Source: Acidobacteriota bacterium (lineage in GTDB: Bacteria; Acidobacteriota; Terriglobia; Terriglobales; Acidobacteriaceae). Taken from it: a DNA stretch of 50,747 bases. Below the pieces are notes generated by a model that had not been told where the DNA came from, did not search any database, and saw nothing but the letters and a program-made list of their open reading frames with translations. The position numbers and the translations under genes are program-made. The stretch lies in contig JAJYFB010000007.1 of the NCBI GenBank assembly GCA_021785495.1, positions 1 to 50,747 on the forward strand. The letters run 5' to 3'. Positions 1 through 9,271 of this stretch are shown here, in pieces (positions within the stretch are counted from its first letter, which is position 1; every line of letters starts with the position of its first letter).

Positions 1-778
1 CCGTAAGGTAGTGGCTGAGGTGAAAGAGTTTGAGTTCCTTTGCGGCTTCCTTGCTGCCGCCAACCTGGCGCAGGTAATCCATCTGGCGGCGCAACGGCGT
101 CTGCCGGAAATTCTTGGCATAGGTGAGAAACGCAAAATGGCTCTCGCCAAGAAATGCGGGAAGAATTCCGGCAACCAGAAGCAGCAGCAGAAACGGAGAG
201 TACTTGATGAGCACGGCGGAAAATGCGATGGCCGTGACGGACTGCTGGATCAGCCGGCCCATCTGCTGGATCATGACCAGACGGTCGGTGGCTTGAACGC
301 GGGCGCGCTCCAGGCGATCGTAGAACACCGGGTCTTCGTAGGCCGTGACATCGAGGCTCGCCGCCTTTCGCATGACCTCGACGCTGACGTGATGGGTGTA
401 CCGGTCGGCAAGCAGATTGTCGAAGTAATCCACCACGCGCAGAAAGATGCCGGTTGCGACGGCGAGAGCCATCTCCGCCGCGACCAGCCACCAGAAGTGG
501 AGGGGCAGCGGCCGGTGCAGACGGACCAAGTTGACGCCATCGATAATGAAGCGGCCGATAATGCCAATACCGACGGGCAGAAACGCCGCAAGAATGCGGA
601 TGGCAATGTTCCAGAAGACTACCGATGGGCCGGATTCCCAGACGAAGCGCAGAACCGGAGGAATATTCCTGAGCGCGCGCACACGGTCGGCCCATGCGTT
701 CGCATTTTTGTCCGGCGGCTTTGGATCGCCGCCAACAGGCTCACCGGTTGCGAGTTCATCCCTGACTGTGGGGTACAT
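1..778 (-). CDS. ABC transporter, permease/ATPase type (N-terminal part, cut by window edge)
   Basis: The minus strand is open from an ATG at 778 to the window edge, giving 259 visible residues. A purine-rich Shine-Dalgarno (AGAGGGAA) lies just upstream. After a hydrophilic start of about 45 residues there is a hydrophobic segment (VVFWNIAIRILAAFLPVG), then a second (FWWLVAAEMALAVATGIFL), then the amphipathic stretch DRYTHHVSVEVMRKAASLDV and YEDPVFYDRLERAR. That order is typical of the transmembrane domain of half-size ABC exporters of the MsbA/lipid-peptide type. The nucleotide-binding domain would lie outside the window, so Walker motifs cannot be checked and the substrate is unknown. The call rests on the transmembrane and coupling-helix pattern alone. 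Confidence 0.72.
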   Translation of the reverse strand, partial: MYPTVRDELATGEPVGGDPKPPDKNANAWADRVRALRNIPPVLRFVWESGPSVVFWNIAIRILAAFLPVGIGIIGRFIIDGVNLVRLHRPLPLHFWWLVAAEMALAVATGIFLRVVDYFDNLLADRYTHHVSVEVMRKAASLDVTAYEDPVFYDRLERARVQATDRLVMIQQMGRLIQQSVTAIAFSAVLIKYSPFLLLLLVAGILPAFLGESHFAFLTYAKNFRQTPLRRQMDYLRQVGGSKEAAKELKLFHLSHYLT

Positions 779-994
779 CGTTCCCTCTACCCTCGGGACC
801 GCACCAAAGGCCGATAGGCATTCTGGTGCGGTGGATTCTTAAACCAAGGCAGCGGGAACGCCCTGATAACTTAGGCGTTTCTCTCTCTATATTGTTAGTG
901 TAATGCATCGAACGTGCCGATGGTGACTCGCGATGGAAAGAACAGCAGCGGTCCGGGCGAGACCGCATTGCAGGCCGGATGCGCCGGTGGGGGA

Positions 995-2761
995 TTAAAG
1001 TACTTCGGCCCACTGCGGCGAGGCGGCGAAGGCGGCGTGGATCAGTCCGACGTGCGAGTAGGTTTGCGGAAAGTTGCCCCACATGCGCATCTGCGTGGGG
1101 TCATAGTCCTCGGCCAGCAGGCCCAGAGGCGAAAGTGTCGCCAGGATGCGCTCGAAGACCGCCCGCGCATCGTCGCGGCGTCCGATGGCGGCCAGGGCCT
1201 CGATCAGCCAGAAGGTGCAGATGACGAAAGCGACCGAGGGCTTGCCGAAACCGTCGTTGAGGCTATAGCGCTGCAGCCAGTCGCCGAGGGCGAGATCCTT
1301 GTGAATCTTTTCAATGGTTCGGGTCAGCATGGGATCGCCGTGAGGAAGAAAGCGCAGCCGCGCCATTTGCAGCAGCGAGGCGTCCAGATCCTCGCCACCG
1401 TAATGGCCGACAAAGCTGTTGTGCTCCGCGTTCCAGGCGTTGGCGATCACCTCGGCATGGATGCGCCCGGCCGCGGCGTCGAACTCCGCGGCGTGCTCGG
1501 GCACAAACTGCTCGGCGATCAGCGCCATGCGATGGGCTGCGGCCCAGCACATGAGATTGGAGAAGGTCTGCGGCCGCCATGCGGTGCGGTACTCCCAGAT
1601 TCCTGCGTCGGGCTTGCCGGCGACGGCGATGGCCTTGCGCGCCAGGGCTTCCATCAACTGCAACGCGGCCGGGGAACGTTCCGCGCTCAGCCGTTCGTCG
1701 AGATAGATGGGCGCCAGCGCCATCACCATCTCACCGTAGATGTCGTTTTGCGAGTGACGGGCCGCGCCGTTGCCGATGCGCACCGGCCCTTCGCCGCGAT
1801 AGCCCGGCCAGCCTTCCAGAATCGACTCTTCGAGATTCTCCGATCCGTCGACGCGGTAGAGCGGAGCCAGGTTCAGCCCCGGCGCGCCCCCGGCCACGTT
1901 CAAAAGATACTGCACGAACTGCTCGCGCTCCTCGAACTGGCCCAGGAGGCCGAAGGCGTTCAGAACGTAATAGGAATCGCGTAGCCAGCAGTAACGATAA
2001 TCCCAGGTGCGTCCGCTTCCGGGCGATTCCGGGATGGAGGTTGTCATGGCGGCGACGATCGCGCCCGTGTCCTCGAAGCAATGCAGCTTGAGGGCGAGCG
2101 CCGAGCGGATCACCGCGCGCTGAAAAAGCGGGGGAATGTCGCATTGCTTCACCCATCGCTGCCAGTAGCGCGTGGTCTCGTTCAGAAACCGCTCGCAAAG
2201 CGGCGCCAGCGGCTCCTCGATGGGCGCGCCCCAGGTAAGCGCCATGTGCTGGCGGCCGGTGAGCGTGAAGGGCTTACCGTTCAGGTAGGAGAGAGGAATG
2301 TCGGTGGTCAGCCGCAGCTCGTTCGCAAAGCCCTCGAAGTTGAGATGATGCGAGCCCTGCACGGTCTTTGGCGTTTTTTTCGACCAGCCCAGCCGCGGCT
2401 CGCAGCGGATGGCGATGCGCGGCGTGCCTTCGATCGGTTCGAGAATCCGGTACAACTGCACGGGGCGGAAAGCGCGATCGTAGTGAATGAAACGCGGCGC
2501 GAAGTCGAGAACGCGGAACGAGCCCGTGTCGGTGCGAAAGGTGGTTTCGAGGATATTCGTATTCGGTCGATAGGATTGCACGCCCGCTTCGCCGCCGGCC
2601 GGACCGATGCGGAAATAGCCTCCGTCCTGCTCGTCGAGCAGCGTCGAGAAAACCGGTTCGGCGTCGAAGCGCGGCAGGCAGCACCAGACGATCTCGCCGC
2701 GCGCGTGGACGAGCGCGGAAAACTGGCAGTTGCCGATCAGGCCCAGCTCTTCGATTCGCAT
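995..2761 (-). CDS. Glycoside hydrolase family 15 (glucoamylase/trehalase type)
   Basis: A 588-residue protein counted from MRIEELGLIGNC, where family members usually start; longer forms from upstream codons are possible. The N-terminal beta-sandwich is followed by the (alpha/alpha)6 catalytic domain with the conserved WDYRYCWLRD block and GPVRIGNGAA. The likely catalytic acids are the Glu in GIWEYR and the Glu in GLLAEDYDP, the latter just before GNFPQTYSHVGLI. GH15 members cleave alpha-glucosides and include glucoamylases, glucodextranases and bacterial trehalases. No signal peptide is seen, so it should be cytoplasmic. It is divergent from otsA-otsB, with starts only 56 bp apart, which favours trehalose as substrate; that is an inference from context. 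Confidence 0.9.
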   Translation of the reverse strand: MRIEELGLIGNCQFSALVHARGEIVWCCLPRFDAEPVFSTLLDEQDGGYFRIGPAGGEAGVQSYRPNTNILETTFRTDTGSFRVLDFAPRFIHYDRAFRPVQLYRILEPIEGTPRIAIRCEPRLGWSKKTPKTVQGSHHLNFEGFANELRLTTDIPLSYLNGKPFTLTGRQHMALTWGAPIEEPLAPLCERFLNETTRYWQRWVKQCDIPPLFQRAVIRSALALKLHCFEDTGAIVAAMTTSIPESPGSGRTWDYRYCWLRDSYYVLNAFGLLGQFEEREQFVQYLLNVAGGAPGLNLAPLYRVDGSENLEESILEGWPGYRGEGPVRIGNGAARHSQNDIYGEMVMALAPIYLDERLSAERSPAALQLMEALARKAIAVAGKPDAGIWEYRTAWRPQTFSNLMCWAAAHRMALIAEQFVPEHAAEFDAAAGRIHAEVIANAWNAEHNSFVGHYGGEDLDASLLQMARLRFLPHGDPMLTRTIEKIHKDLALGDWLQRYSLNDGFGKPSVAFVICTFWLIEALAAIGRRDDARAVFERILATLSPLGLLAEDYDPTQMRMWGNFPQTYSHVGLIHAAFAASPQWAEVL

Positions 2762-2817
2762 TGTTCCGGCGCGTCGCATCGTCGCAGCATTCCAACTCGC
2801 GGTGCTTAAATAAGAGT

Positions 2818-5064
2818 ATGACACGGTTGGCAAGGTTCATCCTCGCCTTGCTCATCGCCCTGGCGCTGCTGACCTGGGCGGTGTCGGGCGTCGTGCAAAC
2901 CACCACGCACGAGTGGTTCGAGCGCGATGTGAGCGAGCACGCGCGTCTGGCGTTGATCGGCGCGATGCCGTCGATGGCCGATGCCTGGTACGACCCTGTG
3001 CGTTTGCAGGAACAACTGATGGCCATGGATCGCGACGTGCGCGTCATCGGCGTGGCGGCCTGCAACGCCGATCTCACGACGCGGTCAGTCACGCCGGATC
3101 TTCCCGAAGAATTCCGCTGCCAGACGGTGGGGCCGCGCGTGCGCGTGACGGGGACGGCGGCCGGCGAAGTCACCCCCCGCTTTCAGCCCTGGAGCACCAT
3201 CGCCGCCCTGCCCACGGGCCGCGTCTACGTGACGGCCATGCCGATCGTCAGCCAGGGGCAGGCGCTGGGTTACGCCGTGCTTGCCCACGATCTGAGCTAC
3301 ATCGAACGGCGCGAGGCCAGGGCGCAAACTTTTTTGCTGGTTGTCTTCGGCGTTCTGGCCCTGCTGGCCTTCGGCATCCCGCTGCTTGTCGCCCGGCGCG
3401 TACGCCACGACTGGAGCATGGAGTTACATAAGCTGCTGCGCGGAGACGGAAAACGGCGCCGCGAATTCGAACCGATCCTCGGCGACATGCGCGATCTGAT
3501 CGCGCGCATGGCCGACGAACGGGACGACTCGAACGGGCAATGGACGGCCGATCGGCTGAAGCAGATCCTGAATCGCAATCTGCACGGGGAAAAAGTCGTC
3601 ATCCTGGCCAACCGCGAGCCGTACGTTCATATCCTCGGCGACGGCGGCCAAACCGAGGTGCAGCACCCGGCCAGCGGGTTGGTAACGGCTCTCGAGCCGA
3701 TCATGCGCGCCTGCTCCGGTGTTTGGGTAGCCCACGGCAGCGGCAGCGCGGACCGCGCGACGGTCGATCGCCACGATCACGTGCGCGTTCCGCCGCAGGA
3801 AGAGTCGTACGAAATCCGCCGCGTCTGGCTCACGGAAGAGGAACAGCACGGCTACTACTACGGCTTCGCCAATGAAGGACTCTGGCCGCTCTGCCACACC
3901 GCGCATGCCCGGCCGCAGTTCCGCGCCGATGACTGGAAGTATTACCGTGAAGTGAACCGCAAATTTGCCGAGGCGGTCTGCGAAGAGGTGGATTCGAAAA
4001 ATCCCGTCGTGCTCGTGCAGGACTATCACTTCGCCCTAGCTCCGGCGATGATCCGCAAAAGGCTGCCGACGGCGACGATCCTTACTTTTTGGCACATTCC
4101 CTGGCCGAACGCCGAACGGATGGGCATCTGCCCCTGGCACAACGAGATTCTCGAAGGCCTGCTGGGCAGCAGCATTGTCGGCTTCCATACGCAACTGCAC
4201 TGCAACAACTTTCTCGATACCGTCGATCGCTATCTGGAAACCCGGCGCGACCGCGAACAGAATGCCGTGGTCATGCGTGGGCACCAGACCCTCGTGCGTC
4301 CCTATCCCATTGCGCTGGAATGGCCGGTGCGCTGGGTCGAGTCCGCGCCCCCGCTCGAAGAATGCCGCGCGCAGGTATGGCGAAGCCTTGGGTTGAAGCC
4401 CGACGCACTGCTCGGACTAGGCATCGACCGCCTCGACTATACCAAGGGAATCGAGGAGCGGCTGCTGGCCGTCGAGTTGTTCCTGGAGCGCTATCCGCAG
4501 TATCGCGGCCGTTTGACCTTTGCGCAACTGGCCGAACCCAGCCGTACCGAGATTGAGCGTTACAAGGAGCTGAACGTCGCCGTGGAGCGGCTGGCCGAAC
4601 GCATCAACCAGCGATTTGGCGCGGCGGACTATCGGCCCATCGTGCTGCTGCGTTCGCACCACGAACCGCCCGACGTCTTCCGCTTTTACCGCGCGGCCGA
4701 TTTTTGCTACGTCAGCAGCCTGCACGACGGCATGAACCTTGTCGCCAAGGAGTTTGTCGCCGCGCGCACCGATCTCAAGGGCGTCCTGATCCTCAGCGAA
4801 TTTACCGGCGCGGCGCAGGAGATGACCGAAGCGCTGATCGTGAATCCGTACGACCTGGAAAAAAGCAGCGACGCCATGGCCGCGGCCCTGGCCATGCCCG
4901 TCCAGGAGCAGCAGGACCGTATGCGCTCCATGCGTTCGATGATTGGACGGTTCAATGTCTATCGCTGGGCGGGCAAGATGCTCGTGGATGCGGCACGCCT
5001 GCGCAACCAGGAGCGGCTGACCGGACGCCTGGCCGAACGCACGCTCGTGAACGCTTCCTTTTGA
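2818..5064 (+). CDS. otsA: Membrane-anchored trehalose-6-phosphate synthase (GT20) with N-terminal sensor-like region
   Basis: Makes trehalose 6-phosphate from UDP-glucose (or another NDP-glucose) and glucose 6-phosphate. Residues from about 258 form the GT20 domain, with NREPYV, FWHIPWPNAE, FHTQLHCNNF, the nucleotide/phosphate-binding DRLDYTKGIEER and SLHDGMNLVAKEF. Unusually, about 250 residues precede it: TM1 (about 5-27), roughly 140 residues predicted periplasmic, TM2 (about 171-191), then a charged HAMP-like linker. Classical OtsA is soluble and about 470 residues, while this protein is 748. The ATG at 2818 directly precedes the TM1 sequence. The stop is 2 bp before the otsB start, so the two are surely co-transcribed. 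The N-terminal part may sense osmotic or envelope state, but that is inference. Confidence 0.93.
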   Translation: MTRLARFILALLIALALLTWAVSGVVQTTTHEWFERDVSEHARLALIGAMPSMADAWYDPVRLQEQLMAMDRDVRVIGVAACNADLTTRSVTPDLPEEFRCQTVGPRVRVTGTAAGEVTPRFQPWSTIAALPTGRVYVTAMPIVSQGQALGYAVLAHDLSYIERREARAQTFLLVVFGVLALLAFGIPLLVARRVRHDWSMELHKLLRGDGKRRREFEPILGDMRDLIARMADERDDSNGQWTADRLKQILNRNLHGEKVVILANREPYVHILGDGGQTEVQHPASGLVTALEPIMRACSGVWVAHGSGSADRATVDRHDHVRVPPQEESYEIRRVWLTEEEQHGYYYGFANEGLWPLCHTAHARPQFRADDWKYYREVNRKFAEAVCEEVDSKNPVVLVQDYHFALAPAMIRKRLPTATILTFWHIPWPNAERMGICPWHNEILEGLLGSSIVGFHTQLHCNNFLDTVDRYLETRRDREQNAVVMRGHQTLVRPYPIALEWPVRWVESAPPLEECRAQVWRSLGLKPDALLGLGIDRLDYTKGIEERLLAVELFLERYPQYRGRLTFAQLAEPSRTEIERYKELNVAVERLAERINQRFGAADYRPIVLLRSHHEPPDVFRFYRAADFCYVSSLHDGMNLVAKEFVAARTDLKGVLILSEFTGAAQEMTEALIVNPYDLEKSSDAMAAALAMPVQEQQDRMRSMRSMIGRFNVYRWAGKMLVDAARLRNQERLTGRLAERTLVNASF

Positions 5065-5066
5065 CG

Positions 5067-5855
5067 ATGAATCACCTTCTTGCGAAAACCTCGCGCCCGA
5101 TCCTGAAACGACTGGCCGGAGAGCGCGTTCTGTGCGCCTTCGACTTCGACGGCACGCTGGCGCCGATCGTTGACCGGCCCGAGCAGGCGCACATGCCGGT
5201 CTCGACGCGCACGTGGCTCAAGCGCGTGGCCACGCTCTACCCGGCGATCGTCGTCTCAGGCCGCAACCGCGACGACGTGCTCGGCAAGCTGCGCGGCATT
5301 CCCCTGGCCGCCGTCTATGGCAACCACGGCGCGGAGACCGGCGGCAACATTCCGCGCGACCGGCGCGTGATGCGCTGGAAGACCGCGCTGCAAGCCGAAC
5401 TGGGCGACCTGCCCGGCGTCTGGATCGAAGACAAAGGCGCATCGCTCGCCGTGCATTACCGCCAGTCCACGCGGCCGGCCCAATCCAGTCGCCGCATCGC
5501 CGCGGCCATCGCCCGGCTGAACGAGGTCCGCACATTTGGCGGCAAGAAAGTGGTTAACCTTGTGGCTGATGGCGCCCCGACAAAAGGAGACGCAGTGGCT
5601 GCCGAACGCGATCGCTTGCACTGCGAATGGGTTCTCTACGTCGGTGACGACGACAACGACGAGGACGCCTTTGCCCTTGAGGGAAATCTCGTCGCCGTCC
5701 GCATCGGCAGAAAAAAGCACACGCACGCACGCTACTTTCTGAAGTCGCAAGCGGAGATCGACCAGCTTTTGCGTTGGATAGTGCGCCTGCGCACAGCGAG
5801 ATCGTCTGCACCGGCACACATCGGCGACCATTCTGCAGGGAGCCGCAGAGGCTAG
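5067..5855 (+). CDS. otsB: Trehalose-6-phosphate phosphatase
   Basis: A HAD-superfamily phosphatase (262 residues) that dephosphorylates trehalose 6-phosphate to trehalose. The HAD motifs are visible: FDFDGTLAP (nucleophile D26, acid D28), VVSGRNRDDV as motif II, GAPTKGDAV with the motif III lysine, and GDDDNDEDAF as motif IV binding Mg2+. YGNHGAE is also typical of the family. The ATG at 5067 follows the otsA stop by 2 bp and gives a normal family length. The last 20 or so residues are low-complexity and probably dispensable. Cytoplasmic; it completes the OtsAB pathway. Confidence 0.93.
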   Translation: MNHLLAKTSRPILKRLAGERVLCAFDFDGTLAPIVDRPEQAHMPVSTRTWLKRVATLYPAIVVSGRNRDDVLGKLRGIPLAAVYGNHGAETGGNIPRDRRVMRWKTALQAELGDLPGVWIEDKGASLAVHYRQSTRPAQSSRRIAAAIARLNEVRTFGGKKVVNLVADGAPTKGDAVAAERDRLHCEWVLYVGDDDNDEDAFALEGNLVAVRIGRKKHTHARYFLKSQAEIDQLLRWIVRLRTARSSAPAHIGDHSAGSRRG

Positions 5856-6592
5856 GTCTTTGACAACATAAAGAAGCACCATAGTTGATACTTGGCACGG
5901 GACGAGAACCGGTGCATCTTATTGGGCATGAAGACCTCCCACCATGTGCATGTCAAGTTGGGAAAGAAGGATCGGCATCAGATTGCAACGATGCTGACGA
6001 AGGGGCGGGAATCGGCGCGCGTGTTGCGACGGGCCATGATTCTTCGCCAGCTTGACGAAGGTCAAACCCAGCTATCCCCAACCTGGTTTGCACTCAGACC
6101 ACGGATGGCTGGCTATGTCCTTTCATTACACAATCTGTAGAGAACTGACTTCGCTATTTTGGACGGCAGTGATGTCCAACAAAGAAACGCTGGAAAAAAT
6201 TGGCGCCTGTTGGGAAGGGCTTATTGATCGCTGCATACATAATGCAACGAGATTCGATTTTCAGACACCACAAAATAGGGCTTCAGCGACGGTTCGAATG
6301 TTGCATTCAATATGCAGCGGCCATTAACGCCATGCAACAAGAGGGATCGAAAGGCTCCTTGCGCGGCAAGTTCAAACGCGCTGGATGGGACAATGACTAC
6401 CTGCTCCGACTCTTGGAGCTATTTTGAAATGCGATTGCCCTGGCGGGCGCCTTCACGCACGACAAATTTGCGCAGGCGAGCGGCAAGCAGGAGTGCGCCG
6501 GTTGCCCGCCAAAGACCGCTTCCTCCGTGCGAGCTTCGTCAATGCGTCGCTGCACTCATGCGAAGGATGGCTGCGCCCGCACACGGCGCCAT
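5856..6592. other. Gene-poor scar between otsB and the MscS gene
   Basis: A 737-bp stretch without a convincing intact gene. It starts with the IS630-type fragment described separately. Beyond it, 6070-6430 is noticeably less GC-rich than its surroundings and has only short open frames, for example 6172-6327 (51 codons) and one ending LLRLLELF at 6427. None resembles a family I know. The likeliest reading is a decayed insertion or horizontally acquired remnant. Confidence 0.5.
5928..6066 (+). pseudogene. IS630-type transposase N-terminal fragment
   Basis: The frame from ATG 5928 encodes VKLGKKDRHQIATML followed by ESARVLRRAMILRQLDEGQT. This matches the start of IS630/helix-turn-helix transposases, whose first helix pattern is 'rL..eeR..l..l...g..sarvlrRA.iLl..deG'. 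After about 46 residues the similarity stops: the recognition helices, DDE catalytic domain and linker are missing, and the frame ends at 6140 in unrelated sequence. It is therefore a truncated, inactive relic. No terminal inverted repeats or TA target duplication could be identified. Confidence 0.6.
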
Positions 6593-7621
6593 CTATTCCG
6601 CGCCGAAGAGGCTGCCCTCCTGCGGCGGAACCGCCGTCGGATCGTGCGCGGGCGCGCCCGGCTCCTCGTGCGAATGCGGTGCGGCCCCGGCGTCGCTGCG
6701 CGGCTGAAAGACGCGATAGGGATCGCCCGGCAGCAGATGATTTTCTTCGAGCGCGAGTTTGACGCGCCGGTGGAACTCGCGCACCACGCCGTACTGCTGC
6801 TGCGCACGGGTTTTGAAAACCACGGGAAAGATTGTTTGCGAGCCTTTGACGGCGTCGAGGCCGAGAATCTGCGGGTCGGCGAGAAAGACGCCGCCGAACT
6901 CGGCGTCTGCGCGCAGCTCCGCGGCGATCCGTGCGAGCAATTTCGTCACTTCGTCGGGATCGGCCGAGATGTCCACGCTCACGTTGACGGTGGCGATCGA
7001 GAAACCCGCGTTCAGGTTGGCGACGGTCGTGATCTGCGAGTTGGGAATCACGTAGAGTGTGCCGTCGGCGTCGCGCACGGTGGTGCGGCGCAGGGTGAGC
7101 GCCTCGACCACGCCGCTGACGCCGGCCAGCCGCACCGTGTCGCCCACGCTGAACTGGCCCTCCACCAGAATGAGAAAGCCGTTGAACATGTCCTTGACGA
7201 TGGTCTGCGCGGCAAGGCCGATGGCGATGCCGGCGATGCCGGCCGAAGCCAGCAGCGGCGCAAGATTGAAGCCGATGGCGTCGAGCGACATGAAACCGGC
7301 GATCAGGCCGATGATCGTCAGTCCCGTGGCGCGGATGACGCCGGCCATGGTCCTTACCTCCGCCAGACGGGCCGTTCCCGCTCCCGCCTGTTCGGCCACG
7401 CGCGTCATGTGGAAGGTGATCAGGTGCAGCAGACGGCTGAGCGCGAAGGCGATGATGGCGATAATCACCAGCTTGGGCAGCTTGGTATGGACAAATTCCT
7501 GGCTATCGCCGAACCATTCATTGAGGATTTTGCTCCAAAAGCGGCTTTCGCCAGACAAACTCTGCTGCATGGCGAAACAAAACGCTGCGCAGCCGGAAAA
7601 TTTCGGCATCTCCATCACCAT
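6593..7621 (-). CDS. MscS-family small-conductance mechanosensitive channel
   Basis: A 342-residue inner-membrane channel that releases solutes under hypo-osmotic shock. The pore helix shows the small-residue signature SAGIAGIAIGLAAQTIVKD and is followed by the beta-domain FSVGDTVRLAGVSGVVE and the TTVRDADGTLYVIPNSQI motif, both diagnostic of MscS. Hydrophobic segments at about 49-65 and 95-110 precede the pore helix. The C-terminal tail is rich in Pro, Ala and acidic residues. The ATG at 7621 has AGAAAGG 4 nt upstream; a later ATG at 7570 would remove only 17 residues. It follows the substrate-binding lipoprotein by 32 bp on the same strand and probably shares its transcript. Confidence 0.92.
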   Translation of the reverse strand: MVMEMPKFSGCAAFCFAMQQSLSGESRFWSKILNEWFGDSQEFVHTKLPKLVIIAIIAFALSRLLHLITFHMTRVAEQAGAGTARLAEVRTMAGVIRATGLTIIGLIAGFMSLDAIGFNLAPLLASAGIAGIAIGLAAQTIVKDMFNGFLILVEGQFSVGDTVRLAGVSGVVEALTLRRTTVRDADGTLYVIPNSQITTVANLNAGFSIATVNVSVDISADPDEVTKLLARIAAELRADAEFGGVFLADPQILGLDAVKGSQTIFPVVFKTRAQQQYGVVREFHRRVKLALEENHLLPGDPYRVFQPRSDAGAAPHSHEEPGAPAHDPTAVPPQEGSLFGAE

Positions 7622-7653
7622 CGCGCCTTTCTACCGATTCGAACACGACGATC

Positions 7654-9267
7654 TCAAAATCGTCGCTGAACGTTGCATCCTTGCGTTCCTGCCAGTTCGG
7701 CTGTTTCCAGAAAAGTGTAGCTGCCCGAAGGCGAAGGGACAACATGCGTCAGCCGCCGGTTGTGAACCGTCAGCGTATCGATGTACCAAAGGTTGACGGC
7801 CGGAAGATCGCGCGCCAGAATCTGTTGCGCAAGCCCGTAATCGGCGCGGCGTTGCGCCTGATCCTGGCTCCGGCTGGCGTCGTCGAGCAGCGCGTCGAGT
7901 TCGCGATTCACGTAGCGGCCGCGATTGGCTCCGTGCGGCGGAATTCGCGCCGAAGAAAAAACGTAGCTGAAAATATCCGGCTGCTCGTTGCCGCCGATCC
8001 ATTCGAGCGAATACATCTGGAAGGCGCCGCGCTGCACGTCGGCATAGAAGGTGGCAAACTCATTCGATTGCAGATCGAGCGCGATGCCCACCTGCGCCAG
8101 TTGCTGCTGGAAGACCGCACCCAGCAGCCGCGCGCGCTCGTCGGTGCTGGTTTTCATCACGAGATGCAGACGAACGCCGCGCGCATCGGGACGATAGCCG
8201 GCCTCGTCGAGCAGCCGCTCGGCGCGCGCCGGATCGTAGTCGTACCGCGCCACATCGCCGGTCCAGGCCCATTGCGTGGGCGGCAGCAGGCTGACGGCTG
8301 GACGCGCGTAGCCATGATCGAGCGTGCGGATGATGAGGCCGCGGTCGATGGCGCAGGCGATCGCCTGGCGCACGCGCACATGCTTCAGAATCGCGTCCTG
8401 CGTGTTGAAGGCGAGGTACTGAATCTCCGTTCCCGGCGTGTCTTCGACAACCAGGTTCGGTCGCCGGGCCAGCGCCGGCAGCGCATCCATGGGCAGTGAG
8501 TTGACCTCGACGTCGGCCGAGCCTTTTTCCAGTTCCAGCGATGCGGTGATCGCATCGGGCGTTACGGCGAAGCGCACGCGCGCAATCTTCGGCGGCCGAC
8601 GCCAGCCAAAGGGATTGCGCTCGATCGTGACATCCTGATCGATGCGCTGGCTGACGAAGCGAAATGCGCCCGTTCCGACCGGATGCCGCCAGAACTCGCT
8701 GCCGCTGCCCGCAGGCACAATGCCGATGGCGCGCGAGGAAAGATTGGTGAGCAGAAAGTTATCCGGCTGGCGCAGATGAAAAACGACCGTTTCGGCGTCC
8801 GGCGCTTCTATGGATTGCACCGAAGCATAGCTTGACGCTTTGGGCGAGATCACAGCGGCGCGATGGCCGCCGACGCCCATCGACGCGAAGGTCCACACCA
8901 CGTCGCGCGCCGTGAGCGGGCGGCCATCGCTGAAGCGCACGCCGGGACGCAGATGAAAAATCCAGGTCTTCGCGTCCGGCTGCTCCCATCGCTCGGCCAG
9001 CGCGGGCTCGAAACGCAGTTGATCGTCGATGCGCACCAGCCCGTCAAAGAGCAGTTCGTCGATGTGCTCGGAGGCGAAGTCGGTGCCGACGCGCGGATCG
9101 AGGCTCGCCGGGCTGGACTCGATGAGGAAGACGACCGTGCGTGGATCGCGTGGCGCCGTTCGACAGCCCGCGAGCAAAAGAACCGCCGCAAGCGCAACTC
9201 CCGCGCTCCATCCTTTCGCGCGCCGAGCGAAAAAGAGGAAAAATGTGGCTGCGCAGGCAGTAAACAT
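7654..9267 (-). CDS. Peptide-type ABC transporter solute-binding lipoprotein (SBP_bac_5 family)
   Basis: About 537 residues. A signal peptide ends in the lipobox LLLAGC, so the mature protein should be lipid-anchored in the envelope. The sequence shows the family-5 pattern: SSPASLDPRVGTDFASEHI, LAERWEQPDAKTWIFHLR, GVRFSDGRPLTARDVVWTF, and the C-terminal QMYSLEWIGGN region. This family binds oligopeptides, dipeptides, nickel or muropeptides. The ATG at 9267 is preferred; a TTG at 9279 would add four residues and overlap anmK. No permease or ATPase gene is adjacent; a lone DppB-like permease lies 21 kb away. Linkage to anmK and nagZ suggests a cell-wall peptide or muropeptide ligand (inference). 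Confidence 0.88.
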   Translation of the reverse strand: MFTACAATFFLFFARRAKGWSAGVALAAVLLLAGCRTAPRDPRTVVFLIESSPASLDPRVGTDFASEHIDELLFDGLVRIDDQLRFEPALAERWEQPDAKTWIFHLRPGVRFSDGRPLTARDVVWTFASMGVGGHRAAVISPKASSYASVQSIEAPDAETVVFHLRQPDNFLLTNLSSRAIGIVPAGSGSEFWRHPVGTGAFRFVSQRIDQDVTIERNPFGWRRPPKIARVRFAVTPDAITASLELEKGSADVEVNSLPMDALPALARRPNLVVEDTPGTEIQYLAFNTQDAILKHVRVRQAIACAIDRGLIIRTLDHGYARPAVSLLPPTQWAWTGDVARYDYDPARAERLLDEAGYRPDARGVRLHLVMKTSTDERARLLGAVFQQQLAQVGIALDLQSNEFATFYADVQRGAFQMYSLEWIGGNEQPDIFSYVFSSARIPPHGANRGRYVNRELDALLDDASRSQDQAQRRADYGLAQQILARDLPAVNLWYIDTLTVHNRRLTHVVPSPSGSYTFLETAELAGTQGCNVQRRF

Positions 9268-9271
9268 CGAC

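Noticed and set aside
840-890. Terminator hairpin between the ABC and GH15 genes
   Set aside because: aacgcc/ggcgtt forms only a 6-bp stem with an 11-nt loop and no T tract in the direction of GH15 transcription.
6172-6427. Small genes in the low-GC scar
   Set aside because: Frames of 51-75 codons with poor start signals and no recognisable similarity; better explained as remnants.
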